52,539 nucleotides of DNA from Mycolicibacter sinensis (GTDB taxonomy: Bacteria; Actinomycetota; Actinomycetes; Mycobacteriales; Mycobacteriaceae), in NCBI RefSeq assembly GCF_001667945.1, contig NZ_LZJK01000022.1, positions 1 through 52,539 on the forward strand. Reading direction: 5' to 3'. The translations under genes and the position numbers were made by a program. Numbering within the stretch: the stretch's first letter is position 1; each line of letters begins with the position of its first letter. Below the pieces are notes generated by a model. That model was not told where the DNA came from, searched no databases, and saw only the letters and a program-made list of their open reading frames with translations. Positions 44,392 to 52,539 of this stretch are shown here, piece by piece.

Positions 44392-45752
44392 GCCCCCAGC
44401 ATGGCCTGGCCGCAGACCCGGATCGTGTTGCCGGTAACCGCGTTCGACGCCGGACCGGCGAAGTAGGCGATCAACTCGGCGACGTCGACGGGCTGGCCGC
44501 CCTGGAACAGCGAGTTGAGCCGGCGGCCGACCTCGCGGGTGGCCAGCGGGATCGCCGCCGTCATGTCGGTTTCGATGAACCCGGGGGCGACGGCGTTGAT
44601 CGTGATGCCTTTGGCGGCCAGCACCGGCGCCAGCGCGTCGGTCAGCCCGATCATGCCGGCCTTGGTGGCCGCATAGTTGGTCTGGCCACGGTTGCCGGCG
44701 ATCCCGGCCATCGACGACAGACCGATCACCCGGCCGCCCTCGCCGATGCTGCCATTGGCCACCAAACCCTCGGTGAGGCGTTGCGGTGCAAGCAAGTTCA
44801 CGGCCAGAACCGCGTTCCACCGGGCGTCGTCCATGTTGGCCAGCAGCTTGTCGCGGGTGATCCCGGCGTTGTTGACCAAAACGTCGGCCTTACCGCCATG
44901 GTGTTCCTTGAGGTGCGCGGTGATCTGCTCGACTGCGTCGTCGGCGGTGACGTCGAGGGCCAACGCGGTACCGCCCACCCGGGCGGCCGTCTTCTCCAGC
45001 GCCTCGGCGGCACCCGGCACATCGATCGCCACCACCTTGGCGCCGTCGCGGGCGAACACCTCGGCGATGGTGGCCCCGATGCCGCGCGCGGCGCCGGTGA
45101 TGATCGCCACCTTGCCCTCCAGCGGGCGGTCCCAGTCGGCCGGCGCGGTGGCGTCATCGGCGCCGACGTAGAACACCTGCCCGTCGACGTAGGCCGAGCG
45201 GGCCGACAAGATGAACCGCATCGTCGACTCCAGGCCGGTGGCGCCGGGCTTGGCGTCCGGGGACAGATACACCAGCTGCACGGTGGCGCCGCGCTGCAGC
45301 TCCTTGCCCAGCGAGCGGGTGAAGCCCTCCAGCGCGCGCTGCGCGATCCGTTCGTCGACGCTGCCGGTCGCATCCGGGGTGGTGCCGACCACGACGAGCC
45401 GCCCGCAGCGGCCCACGTTGCGCAGCAGCGGCGTGAAGAACTCATGCAGCGCGGTCAGCCCGGCCGGCGAGGTGATACCGGTGGCGTCGAAGACCAGCCC
45501 GCCGAAGGAGTCGGCCCACCGGCCGCCGAGGTTGTCGCCGACCACCTCGTAGTCGCCGGCGAGTGCGGCGCGTAGCGGCTCGGCCACCCGGCCTTCGCCG
45601 CCGATCAGCAGCGGTCCGGCCAGCGGCGGCTCGCCGACCCGGTAGCGGCGCAGCGTCTCGGCCTGCGGAACGCCGAGTTGCTTGGCCAAAAACGATCCGG
45701 GGCCGGAGTTCATGATCTGGGACAACAAGTCCGAGGGAAGCTTGGGAGCCAC
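44388..45752 (-). CDS. fabG4: 3-ketoacyl reductase FabG4 (high-molecular-weight FabG)
   Basis: 454 residues, the length of Rv0242c. An N-terminal flavodoxin-like domain (to about 200) is followed by the short-chain dehydrogenase domain starting [20 protein letters not shown]. The catalytic residues are at the known FabG4 positions: Ser347, Tyr360 and Lys364 ([19 protein letters not shown]). NADH-dependent reduction of 3-ketoacyl thioesters, or the reverse in degradation, is the expected reaction. It is the first gene of the fabG4-htdX pair and is divergent from fadA2 across a TTAC-N6-GTAA palindrome. Confidence 0.95.
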   Translation of the reverse strand: MAPKLPSDLLSQIMNSGPGSFLAKQLGVPQAETLRRYRVGEPPLAGPLLIGGEGRVAEPLRAALAGDYEVVGDNLGGRWADSFGGLVFDATGITSPAGLTALHEFFTPLLRNVGRCGRLVVVGTTPDATGSVDERIAQRALEGFTRSLGKELQRGATVQLVYLSPDAKPGATGLESTMRFILSARSAYVDGQVFYVGADDATAPADWDRPLEGKVAIITGAARGIGATIAEVFARDGAKVVAIDVPGAAEALEKTAARVGGTALALDVTADDAVEQITAHLKEHHGGKADVLVNNAGITRDKLLANMDDARWNAVLAVNLLAPQRLTEGLVANGSIGEGGRVIGLSSMAGIAGNRGQTNYAATKAGMIGLTDALAPVLAAKGITINAVAPGFIETDMTAAIPLATREVGRRLNSLFQGGQPVDVAELIAYFAGPASNAVTGNTIRVCGQAMLGA

Positions 45753-45809
45753 GTAGCTGCCTTCCGTGTGGGGACGTGCCTGGTGCAGGCGACGGTGTCG
45801 ACAACGAAC

Positions 45810-45823
45810 TTACTCCAGAGTAA
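45810..45823. promoter_or_regulatory. TTAC-N6-GTAA operator between fabG4 and fadA2
   Basis: TTAC-TCCAGA-GTAA; symmetry extends one base outward (CTTACT with AGTAAG). It sits between the divergent starts at 45752 and 45890 and could control both. Same motif as at 40671 and 51122. Confidence 0.65.
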
Positions 45824-45889
45824 GAATACTGGGTAGTATCACGTCCAACCGCCCCGGCAATGCGGGGCGCCCCAGTAGACGGAGAGATC

Positions 45890-47224
45890 GTGGCATCTGG
45901 ATCTGCTGCTAAGTCCACACCCGCCGACACCGGCGCGCGACGTCGCGTCGCCGTTCTCGGTGGCAACCGCATTCCGTTCGCACGGTCCGACGGCGCCTAC
46001 GCCAGCGCGTCCAACCAGGACATGTTCACCGCGGCGCTCGGCGGCCTGGTCGACCGGTTCGGGCTGTCCGGCGAGAAGCTGGACGCGGTGATCGGCGGCG
46101 CGGTGCTCAAGCACAGCCGTGACTTCAACCTGATCCGCGAGTGCGTGCTCGGCTCGGCGCTGTCGCCGTACACGCCCGCCTTCGATCTGCAGCAGGCCTG
46201 CGGCACCGGCCTGCAGGCGGCGATCTGCGCAGCCGACGGTATCGCCGCCGGTCGCTACGAGGTGGCCGCCGCGGGCGGGGTGGACACCACCTCCGACGCG
46301 CCCCTGGAGGTCGGCAACGAGCTGCGCCGCACGCTGTTGGCGTTGCGCCGGTCCAAGTCGAACATGCAGCGCCTCAAGCTGGTCGGCAAGCTGCCCGCCG
46401 CCCTGGGCGTGGAGATCCCGGCCAATAAGGAGAACCGCACCGGCCTTTCCATGGGCGAGCACCAGGCGATCACCACCAAGCAGATGGGAATCAAACGGGT
46501 CGACCAGGACGAGCTGGCCGCCGCGAGCCACCGCAACATGGCCGCCGCCTACGACCGTGGCTTCTTCGACGACCTGGTCACACCGTTTCAGGGGCTCTAC
46601 CGGGACAACAACCTGCGGCCCGAGTCCAGCCCGGAGAAGCTGGCCACGCTCAAGCCGGTGTTCGGCGCGAAGGCCGGCGACGCCACCATGACCGCGGGCA
46701 ACTCCACGCCGCTGACCGACGGCGCGTCGGTGGCGCTGTTGGCCAGCGAGGAGTGGGCGGCCGCGCACAAGCTGACCCCGCTGGCCTACTTCGTCGACTC
46801 CGAGACGGCCGCCGTCGACTACGTCAACGGGCCCGACGGGCTGCTGATGGCCCCGACCTACGCGGTGCCGCGGCTGCTGGCCCGCAACGGATTGACCCTG
46901 CAGGACTTCGATTTCTACGAGATCCACGAGGCGTTCGCCTCGACGGTGCTGTGCCACCTGGCGGCGTGGGAATCCGAGGACTACTGCAAGGAACGCCTGG
47001 GACTGGATGCCGCGCTGGGCTCGATCGATAAGTCCAAGCTCAACGTCAACGGCTCGTCGCTGGCCGCCGGCCACCCCTTTGCGGCCACCGGCGGGCGGAT
47101 CGTAGCCCAGGCGGCCAAGCAGATCGCTGAAGCCAAGGCCGCCAAGAAGAACAAGCCGGTGCGTGCGCTGATCTCGATCTGCGCCGCCGGCGGCCAAGGC
47201 GTGGCCGCCATCCTGGAGGCGTAG
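45890..47224 (+). CDS. fadA2: Acetyl-CoA acyltransferase (thiolase) FadA2
   Basis: 444 residues from GTG 45890 after GGAGAG; an ATG at 45860 would add ten residues but overlaps the promoter. The nucleophile Cys104 is in DLQQACGTGLQAA, the His motifs are in YEIHEAFAS and NGSSLAAGHPFAATGGR, and the second Cys is in ISICAAGGQGVAA. Thiolases split 3-ketoacyl-CoA with CoA or run the reverse condensation. The divergent fabG4-htdX pair and fadE5 make up the other steps of one cycle. Followed by a strong hairpin. Confidence 0.95.
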   Translation: MASGSAAKSTPADTGARRRVAVLGGNRIPFARSDGAYASASNQDMFTAALGGLVDRFGLSGEKLDAVIGGAVLKHSRDFNLIRECVLGSALSPYTPAFDLQQACGTGLQAAICAADGIAAGRYEVAAAGGVDTTSDAPLEVGNELRRTLLALRRSKSNMQRLKLVGKLPAALGVEIPANKENRTGLSMGEHQAITTKQMGIKRVDQDELAAASHRNMAAAYDRGFFDDLVTPFQGLYRDNNLRPESSPEKLATLKPVFGAKAGDATMTAGNSTPLTDGASVALLASEEWAAAHKLTPLAYFVDSETAAVDYVNGPDGLLMAPTYAVPRLLARNGLTLQDFDFYEIHEAFASTVLCHLAAWESEDYCKERLGLDAALGSIDKSKLNVNGSSLAAGHPFAATGGRIVAQAAKQIAEAKAAKKNKPVRALISICAAGGQGVAAILEA

Positions 47225-47225
47225 C

Positions 47226-47242
47226 GGTCTGCGCCGCAGACC
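47226..47242 (+). terminator. Hairpin downstream of fadA2
   Basis: GGTCTGC (47226-47232) and GCAGACC (47236-47242) pair perfectly around a 3-base loop, starting two bases after the fadA2 stop. It is followed by AGGTTTGT. Position suggests a terminator, though the T-run is short. The remainder of 47243-47397 shows no gene. Confidence 0.6.
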
Positions 47243-47397
47243 AGGTTTGTGCCGCGTTACCGCGGGGTAGTCGACGCCCACGGCTCGCTCCGTGTGGCCG
47301 TCTGCCCCCGGCGGCACCGCGGAGCAGCCTGGGCTTGGCCCGCCGCTGGACTGAGGGGATCCAGCGGCGGCCAACTTCTGCCCCCGGTGAGCCGCGG

Positions 47398-48110
47398 CTA
47401 GCCCCGTCGGGTCCGGGCCGCGCCGATAGCCCGGTCCCACAGCAGCATTGCGGAGGCCTTCAACTGCGCCGGCGTGGCCAGATCCCGGGCCATCAGCGCG
47501 GTAGCCGCCGCCTTGGTCTTCGCCGACGCTTTCGACATGTGACCGGAGTCGAACGGCGGCTGCGGGTCGTACTCCATCGACAGCTGGATCGCCTTCGCGC
47601 GGGCCTCGCCGCCGATCCGCCCGGCCAGCCACAACCGAGATCGATACCGGCTGAGACCCCCGCACAGGTGACGATGTCACCGCAGTGCACGATGCGTTCG
47701 TCACTGACCGGGGTGACCCCGAACGCCTTGAGTGCAGGAAGCGCCATCCAGTGCGAGGTGGCGCGCTTACCGGCCAGCAGGCCGGCGGCGGCCAGGACGA
47801 TCGAGCCCGAGCACACCGACGCCGTCCAGGTGGCCGTCGCGTGGGCGCGCCGCACCCAGTCCAGCAGCTTCTCGTCGCGGGCGTGCTCGGTCGTCGTCAT
47901 GCCGCCGGGCACCAAAATGACGTCGGGTGACGGTGTTTCGTTGAATGAGTGGGTGGCCCCGACGATCAGTACACCGGAATCGGCGGTGATCGGCCCCGGC
48001 TCGTGCCAGACGAACCGCACCTGCGTGTCCGGCAGCCAGCGCAGCACCTCATAAGGGCCGATGAAGTCCAGGGCGGTGAAGCCGGGATACAGCACGATCG
48101 CGATCTGCAT
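47398..48110 (-). pseudogene. DJ-1/PfpI-family protein interrupted by a frameshift
   Basis: From ATG 48110 the frame gives a DJ-1/PfpI protein (MQIAIVLYPGFTALDFIGPY, with the reactive Cys in ASVCSGSIVLAAAGLL). After VTCAGVSAGIDL it leaves the family sequence near 47637 and runs on as Arg-rich nonsense. The expected continuation, LAGRIGGEARAKAIQLSMEY with PPFDSGHMSKA, is present in another frame down to 47398. The total of 713 bases is one short of a multiple of three, so a single base is missing at about 47633-47641. Either a recent mutation or a sequencing error. It follows the GlxA-type regulator by 18 bases in the same direction. With the base restored it would have about 237 residues. Confidence 0.85.
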
Positions 48111-48128
48111 GGATTTGTCCCTTCGGTG

Positions 48129-49097
48129 TCAGGCGAACGTCTTGCGGTAGTGGTCGGGGGAGATGCCGAGCCGACGGATGAAGGTGCGGCGCAGCGTTTC
48201 TGCGGTGCCGAAGCCGCAGCGGCCGGCGATCGCGACGACGGTGTCGTCGGTCTCTTCGAGCTGTCGGCGTGCAGCTTCGGTGCGCACCCGCTCCACGTAG
48301 GCGCCGGGCGCGAGCCCGACCTCGTCGGTGAAGACCCGGGTGAAGTGCCGCGGGCTCATCGCGGCACGGGCCGCCAGATCGGAAATCCGGTGGGCGCCGG
48401 CGGGTTCGGACTCGATCAGTTCCTGCACGTCGCGGATCGGCGCTCGACGTGCCCTCGGCAGCCAGGCCGGAGCCGCGAACTGGGACTGGCCGCCGGGCCG
48501 GCGCAGATACAACACCAGCCAGCGAGCTACCGTCTGCGCGACCTCGGTCCCGTGATCCTCTTCGACCAACGCCAGGGTCAGATCGATTCCGGCGGTGACG
48601 CCGGCCGCCGTCCACACCGCCGCCGAACTGCGCACGAAGATGGGTTCGGGGTCGACGGTGACCGCTGGGAACTCGCGCGCCAGCGCATCGGCGGACGCCC
48701 AGTGGGTGGTGGCACGGCAGCCGTCGAGCAGCCCGGCTTGTGCGGCCAGAAATGCGCCGGTGCACACGCTGACCACCCGCCGGGCATGGGCCGCTGCAGT
48801 GCGGATCCACTCCACGGTGCCTGCGTCGGTCCGGGCCCGGTGAACGCCGACGCCGCCGGGCAGCACCACCGTGTCGAGGGCCTCGGTGGGGTCGGGCAGC
48901 GGGGTGGGGGCGAGCGCCAGCCCACTGCTGGTGGCGATCGCGGCGCCGCCGGCGCTGGCCACCGTGACGTCGTACCCGTCGTCGCCACGGCCAGCACCGA
49001 GCAGCGCCCCCGACGCCGTGGCGAACACCTCCGACGGCCCGAACACGTCCAGCGCCTGGATGCCGGGATAGCCGAGTATGACGACTTTGTGGGTCAC
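48129..49097 (-). CDS. GlxA-type regulator: DJ-1/PfpI domain plus AraC DNA-binding domain
   Basis: 322 residues from GTG 49097. The N-terminal half is a DJ-1/PfpI domain (VVILGYPGIQALDVFGPSEV, with Cys in VSVCTGAFLAAQAGLL). The C-terminal 100 residues hold the AraC helix-turn-helix pair: ISDLAARAAMSPRHFTRVF and DTVVAIAGRCGFGTAETLRR. Such regulators control small catabolic units. The downstream, frameshifted DJ-1 protein is its obvious target and is probably co-transcribed. Confidence 0.9.
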   Translation of the reverse strand: MTHKVVILGYPGIQALDVFGPSEVFATASGALLGAGRGDDGYDVTVASAGGAAIATSSGLALAPTPLPDPTEALDTVVLPGGVGVHRARTDAGTVEWIRTAAAHARRVVSVCTGAFLAAQAGLLDGCRATTHWASADALAREFPAVTVDPEPIFVRSSAAVWTAAGVTAGIDLTLALVEEDHGTEVAQTVARWLVLYLRRPGGQSQFAAPAWLPRARRAPIRDVQELIESEPAGAHRISDLAARAAMSPRHFTRVFTDEVGLAPGAYVERVRTEAARRQLEETDDTVVAIAGRCGFGTAETLRRTFIRRLGISPDHYRKTFA

Positions 49098-49184
49098 GCC
49101 ATCAGTGTGGGCCGCCCACTCCCGTGGCGTCTACGCCATACATCCCACAAATCAGGACACGCCTCATCCGGCTTGATAATGCAA

Positions 49185-49215
49185 CAGGCCTCCAGGGGAT
49201 CGCCCCGGAGGCCTG
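49185..49215 (-). terminator. Strong hairpin downstream of fadE5
   Basis: CAGGCCTCC (49185-49193) pairs with GGAGGCCTG (49207-49215), and inside it GGGG pairs with CCCC around an ATCG loop, with one unpaired A. It lies 21 bases past the fadE5 stop on the minus strand. No T-tract follows, as is common in mycobacteria. Confidence 0.7.
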
Positions 49216-49236
49216 CGCGGTCCGTGTCGGCAGCGC

Positions 49237-51072
49237 TTAGAACGCCGCTTCGTCGAGCTCCATGATCTCGTTGTCGATGGCATCGATCACCGAGCGGGTG
49301 CTGGTCAGCAGCGGCAGGAAGTTCTTGGTGAAGAACGACGCCACCGCGATCTTGCCCTCGTAGAACGCCCGGTCGGCGCCCTCGACGCCGGCGTCGAGCT
49401 TCTCCACCGCCACCGCGGCCTGGCGGGCCAGCAACCAACCGATGATCAGGTCGCCGACGCTCATCAGGAAGCGCACCGAACCCAGCCCCACCTTGTAGAT
49501 GCTGGAGATGTCCTCCTGCGCGGCCATCAGGTAGCCGGTCATGGTCGCCGCCATGCCCTGCACGTCGGCCAGCGCGGTGGCCAGCAGCTCCCGCTCGGCC
49601 TTCAGCCGGCCGTTGCCGGACTCGTTGGCGATGAACGCCTCGATCTGACCCGCGACGTGTGCCAGCGCCTGGCCCTTGTCCCGGATGATCTTGCGGAAGA
49701 AGAAGTCCTGCGCCTGAATCGCCGTGGTGCCCTCGTAGAGCGAGTCGATCTTGGCGTCGCGGATGTACTGCTCGATCGGGTAGTCCTGCAGGAAGCCCGA
49801 GCCACCGAGGGTCTGCAGGCTCTCGGTGAGCTTGGCGTAGGCCTGCTCGGAGCCGACGCCCTTGACGATCGGCAGCATCAGGTCGTTGACCTTGACCGCG
49901 AGCTCGGCGTCCACGCCGTGCAGCGCCTCGGCCACCGCGGCGTCTTGGTAGGTGGCGGTGTAGATGTACAGCGCGCGCAGCCCCTCGGCGTACGCCTTCT
50001 GGGTCATCAGCGACCGGCGGACGTCCGGGTGGTGAGTGATGGTCACCCGCGGCGCGGTCTTGTCGGTCATCTGGGTCAGGTCGGCGCCCTGCACCCGCTC
50101 CTTGGCGTACTCCAGCGCGTTGAGGTAGCCGGTGGACAGCGTGGCGATGGCCTTGGTGCCGACCATCATCCGGGCCTGCTCGATCACGTCGAACATCTGG
50201 GCGATGCCGTTGTGCACCTCGCCGACCAGCCAGCCCTTGGCCGGCACCCCGTGCTGACCGAAGGTGAGCTCACAGGTGGCCGAGACCTTCAGGCCCATCT
50301 TGTGCTCGACGTTGGTGACGAACACGCCATTGCGCTCACCGAGCTCCCCGGTTTCGAAGTCGAACAGGAACTTCGGCACGAAGAACAGCGACAGGCCCTT
50401 GGTGCCCGGCTTGGCGCCCTCGGGGCGGGCCAGCACCAGGTGGAAGATGTTCTCGAACAGGTCGTCGGAGTCGGCGGAGGTGATGAACCGCTTAACACCG
50501 TCGATGTGCCAGGAGCCGTCGGGCTGCTGGACGGCCTTGGTGCGCCCGGCGCCCACGTCCGAGCCGGCGTCCGGCTCGGTGAGCACCATGGTCGAGCCCC
50601 AGCCACGCTCGGCGGCGATCACGGCCCATTTCTTCTGCTCTTCGGTGGCCACGTGGTAGAAGATGTTGGCGAACCCGGCCCCGCCGGCGTACATCCACAC
50701 CGCCGGGTTGGCGCCCAGGATGTGCTCGTGCAGCGCCCACATCAGTGCCTTGGGCATGGCCATGCCGCCGAGTTCGTCGGCGATGCCGACCCGGTCCCAG
50801 CCGCCTTCCAGGGTGGCGCGCACCGACTTCTTGAAGGACTCCGGCAGGGTCACCGTGTGCGTGGCGGGGTCGAACACCGGCGGGTTGCGGTCGCCGTCGA
50901 CGAACGAGTCAGCAATCGGGCCTTCGGCCAGTCGGACCATCTCGCCGAGCATCTCCGTAGCGGTGTCGAGGTCCAGGTCGGCGTACTCGCCCTGGCCGAA
51001 GACCTGGTCCAGGCCGAAGACCTCGAACAGGTTGAATACCTGGTCACGGACATTGCTCTTGTAGTGGCTCAC
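49237..51072 (-). CDS. fadE5: Acyl-CoA dehydrogenase FadE5
   Basis: 611 residues from GTG 51072, with GAGGAGGAA upstream; identical in length to Rv0244c as recalled. FAD-dependent dehydrogenation of acyl-CoA, with broad chain length reported for the mycobacterial enzyme. Family blocks: [34 protein letters not shown] and [20 protein letters not shown], followed by the substrate-site region [18 protein letters not shown]. It has a C-terminal extension absent from short FadE proteins. Regulation: a TTAC-N6-GTAA site and a second palindrome lie upstream. It is divergent from the flavin reductase. Partner genes for the cycle are fabG4, htdX and fadA2. Confidence 0.96.
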   Translation of the reverse strand: MSHYKSNVRDQVFNLFEVFGLDQVFGQGEYADLDLDTATEMLGEMVRLAEGPIADSFVDGDRNPPVFDPATHTVTLPESFKKSVRATLEGGWDRVGIADELGGMAMPKALMWALHEHILGANPAVWMYAGGAGFANIFYHVATEEQKKWAVIAAERGWGSTMVLTEPDAGSDVGAGRTKAVQQPDGSWHIDGVKRFITSADSDDLFENIFHLVLARPEGAKPGTKGLSLFFVPKFLFDFETGELGERNGVFVTNVEHKMGLKVSATCELTFGQHGVPAKGWLVGEVHNGIAQMFDVIEQARMMVGTKAIATLSTGYLNALEYAKERVQGADLTQMTDKTAPRVTITHHPDVRRSLMTQKAYAEGLRALYIYTATYQDAAVAEALHGVDAELAVKVNDLMLPIVKGVGSEQAYAKLTESLQTLGGSGFLQDYPIEQYIRDAKIDSLYEGTTAIQAQDFFFRKIIRDKGQALAHVAGQIEAFIANESGNGRLKAERELLATALADVQGMAATMTGYLMAAQEDISSIYKVGLGSVRFLMSVGDLIIGWLLARQAAVAVEKLDAGVEGADRAFYEGKIAVASFFTKNFLPLLTSTRSVIDAIDNEIMELDEAAF

Positions 51073-51121
51073 TACTTCCTCCTCATGGAATGCCACCTGT
51101 GGTTGGGTACTCAGGCTTAAG

Positions 51122-51135
51122 TTACCCACCAGTAA
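51122..51135. promoter_or_regulatory. TTAC-N6-GTAA operator upstream of fadE5
   Basis: TTAC-CCACCA-GTAA, with symmetry extended to AGTTAC and GTAACT. It lies 50 bases before the fadE5 start on the minus strand. Third copy of the motif in the window. Confidence 0.65.
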
Positions 51136-51204
51136 CTGCACTGAAATATACCCCCTGGCGGCCACAGTGCAAGCCAGTGTGAGCTACATCCTCATAGCTA
51201 ACTA

Positions 51205-51218
51205 ACCAACCAGTTGGT
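51205..51218. promoter_or_regulatory. Second palindrome in the fadE5 / flavin reductase divergent region
   Basis: ACCAAC-CA-GTTGGT, a perfect 14-base palindrome, in a stretch with repeated CTAAC units (51198-51206). It is about 100 bases before the reductase start at 51320 and may bind a different regulator from the TTAC-N6-GTAA site. Confidence 0.45.
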
Positions 51219-51277
51219 CTCACCGAGGTCGGCGATGGGATCCGGCCGATCAGCCGAGGCCAGGGCGCGGCGGGTAG

Positions 51278-51817
<540 letters not shown>

Positions 51818-51823
51818 CTTCCC

Positions 51824-52539
51824 TTAGAAGGGTGGCGGGTCGTCGTCGGCGGTGCCGGGTGTCGCTTTGGGGCAGAGGGCCGCGGCGCGGGCGGCGCGGC
51901 GGGCTTCGCCGGCGTTGCGGTTCTGATTGCGTTCGGTGTTGATGCGTGCGGCGCGGTTCTGGGCCCGGGTGCGCCGGCGCCGCGGCATCATCGCGGTGCG
52001 CTGCTCGCACCCGGCCGCCGGTTGCCGCTGCGATGGCGCCAGGTCACCGGTGGGCACACACAAGCGGGGAAACAGCAGGGCGCTGCCCGGGGTGGTGACA
52101 TAGGTGTGCCCCGCCGGTGAAGCCACGATCAGGGTGCCATCGGGCAGCTGGACATCGCGCCAGCCCCAGAACGTCTTCACCAGATGATGAGTGCGGCAAA
52201 AACACTTCAGGTTCGAGGCATGGGTGGGGCCGCCGTCGGCATACGGAATGGTGTGATCGATGTCGCAGTCCAGGGCGGGACGGTCACAGCCGGGCCAGCG
52301 ACAGGTCAGATCCCGACACCGCACAAAGGCCGCCAACGCCGCCGAGGGCACATATCCCGCCTCCGGTGGGGCATCACCGGGATGGACCAACGCCACCAGC
52401 CGCGCCGAGGCGGCGAGTTCGGCGATCATCTCCGCCGGGACCAGCCCGTCAGCGTCCACCAGCCATCCCGGCTCGCCACTGGTGCCCTCGATCGTGGCCT
52501 GCTCGGCGATCACATGAATGACCGCCGGCGAAGCCCCCG
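51824..52539 (-). CDS. 13E12-type HNH endonuclease protein, 5' part outside the window
   Basis: The frame is open to the window end and gives the C-terminal about 237 residues. IHVIAEQATIEGTSGEPGW corresponds to a block in the middle of the 15241-16752 protein. The HNH core reads CRWPGCDRPALDCDIDHTIP ... NLKCFCRTHHLVKTFWGW. The tail is longer, with ARINTERNQNRNAGEARRAA. Both proteins share the order DUF222-linker-HNH-Arg tail but differ at many positions, so they are old paralogues rather than a fresh duplication. TAA at 51824, six bases after the convergent flavin reductase stop. A GTG at 52513 is internal, not the true start. Confidence 0.88.
   Translation of the reverse strand, partial: GASPAVIHVIAEQATIEGTSGEPGWLVDADGLVPAEMIAELAASARLVALVHPGDAPPEAGYVPSAALAAFVRCRDLTCRWPGCDRPALDCDIDHTIPYADGGPTHASNLKCFCRTHHLVKTFWGWRDVQLPDGTLIVASPAGHTYVTTPGSALLFPRLCVPTGDLAPSQRQPAAGCEQRTAMMPRRRRTRAQNRAARINTERNQNRNAGEARRAARAAALCPKATPGTADDDPPPF

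Noticed and set aside
47256..47269. TTAC-N6-GTAG near match downstream of fadA2
   Set aside because: It has a mismatch in the second half-site and lies between convergent genes, not in a promoter.
45839..47704. A 621-codon open frame on the minus strand opposite fadA2
   Set aside because: It mirrors the well-supported fadA2 thiolase, has a Gly/Arg/Val/Gln-rich composition typical of antisense frames in high-GC DNA, and shows no family motif. Many similar long antisense frames occur (for example 1049-2359 and 49657-51120) and were left out.
52260..52513. GTG 52513 as the start of the terminal HNH gene
   Set aside because: The frame continues upstream to the window end, and the sequence there aligns with the middle of the other 13E12 protein, so the gene is cut by the window edge.

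Overview
The window is about 52.5 kb of high-GC DNA from a member of the Mycobacteriaceae. The evidence is gene content: AftD, LpqI, the FabG4/HtdX/FadA2/FadE5 set, R2lox, a WS/DGAT enzyme, a PE-PPE-domain hydrolase and two 13E12-type HNH proteins. The order of the core genes matches, from memory, the M. tuberculosis H37Rv segment around Rv0217c to Rv0245. I could not align against it, so each orthology call rests on recognised sequence motifs, length and order. The species is not assigned.

Layout. 0-4.6 kb: a broken FadE at the window edge, the divergent esterases LipW-like (-) and LipC-like (+), and a WS/DGAT. 4.6-11.3 kb: an insert relative to the H37Rv order, with fadD and a PlsC-like acyltransferase (-), an arylamine N-acetyltransferase, a FadE5 paralogue, an unknown protein and a membrane protein. 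11.3-14.8 kb: aldehyde dehydrogenase, methyltransferase, glycosyltransferase (Rv0223c-Rv0225 order). 14.8-20.1 kb: a second insert with a DCC thiol-oxidoreductase, a 13E12 HNH protein, and a TetR divergent from a four-gene membrane operon (two paralogous membrane proteins plus NorE/NorF-like orphan oxidase subunits III and IV). 20.0-24.3 kb: membrane protein, DUF3068 protein, acyltransferase 3 (Rv0226c-Rv0228). 24.2-26.3 kb: MpaB-type oxygenase/TetR pair. 26.3-32.3 kb: phosphotriesterase-like protein, a MarR-controlled flavin/quinone redox cluster, then TetR-R2lox (Rv0232-Rv0233). 32.3-41.3 kb: GabD1, a Pro/Trp-rich membrane protein, AftD, a 57-residue DUF2613 protein, LpqI and TetR (Rv0238). 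41.4-43.5 kb: secreted PE-PPE hydrolase/TetR pair. 43.5-51.8 kb: HtdX-FabG4, FadA2, a frameshifted DJ-1 protein with a GlxA-type regulator, FadE5 and a flavin reductase. 51.8 kb to the end: a second 13E12 HNH gene, cut by the window edge.

How the genes fit together. The right part can supply a fatty acyl-CoA oxidation or remodelling route: FadE5 (dehydrogenation), HtdX (hydration/dehydration), FabG4 (3-ketoacyl reduction or its reverse) and FadA2 (thiolysis). Three copies of the motif TTAC-N6-GTAA lie in front of a TetR gene, between fabG4 and fadA2, and in front of fadE5, which suggests one local regulon. The left part handles acyl esters: esterases, WS/DGAT, FadD and acyltransferase. The middle holds cell-envelope genes (AftD, LpqI, glycosyltransferase, acyltransferase 3).

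The least understood part is the TetR-controlled operon at 17.7-20.06 kb: oxidase subunit III/IV homologues with no catalytic subunit in the window. I see no tRNA, rRNA, CRISPR array, insertion sequence or replication origin. No stretch over 300 bases lacks a gene; the longest gap (about 250 bases, 51073-51319) is a promoter region.
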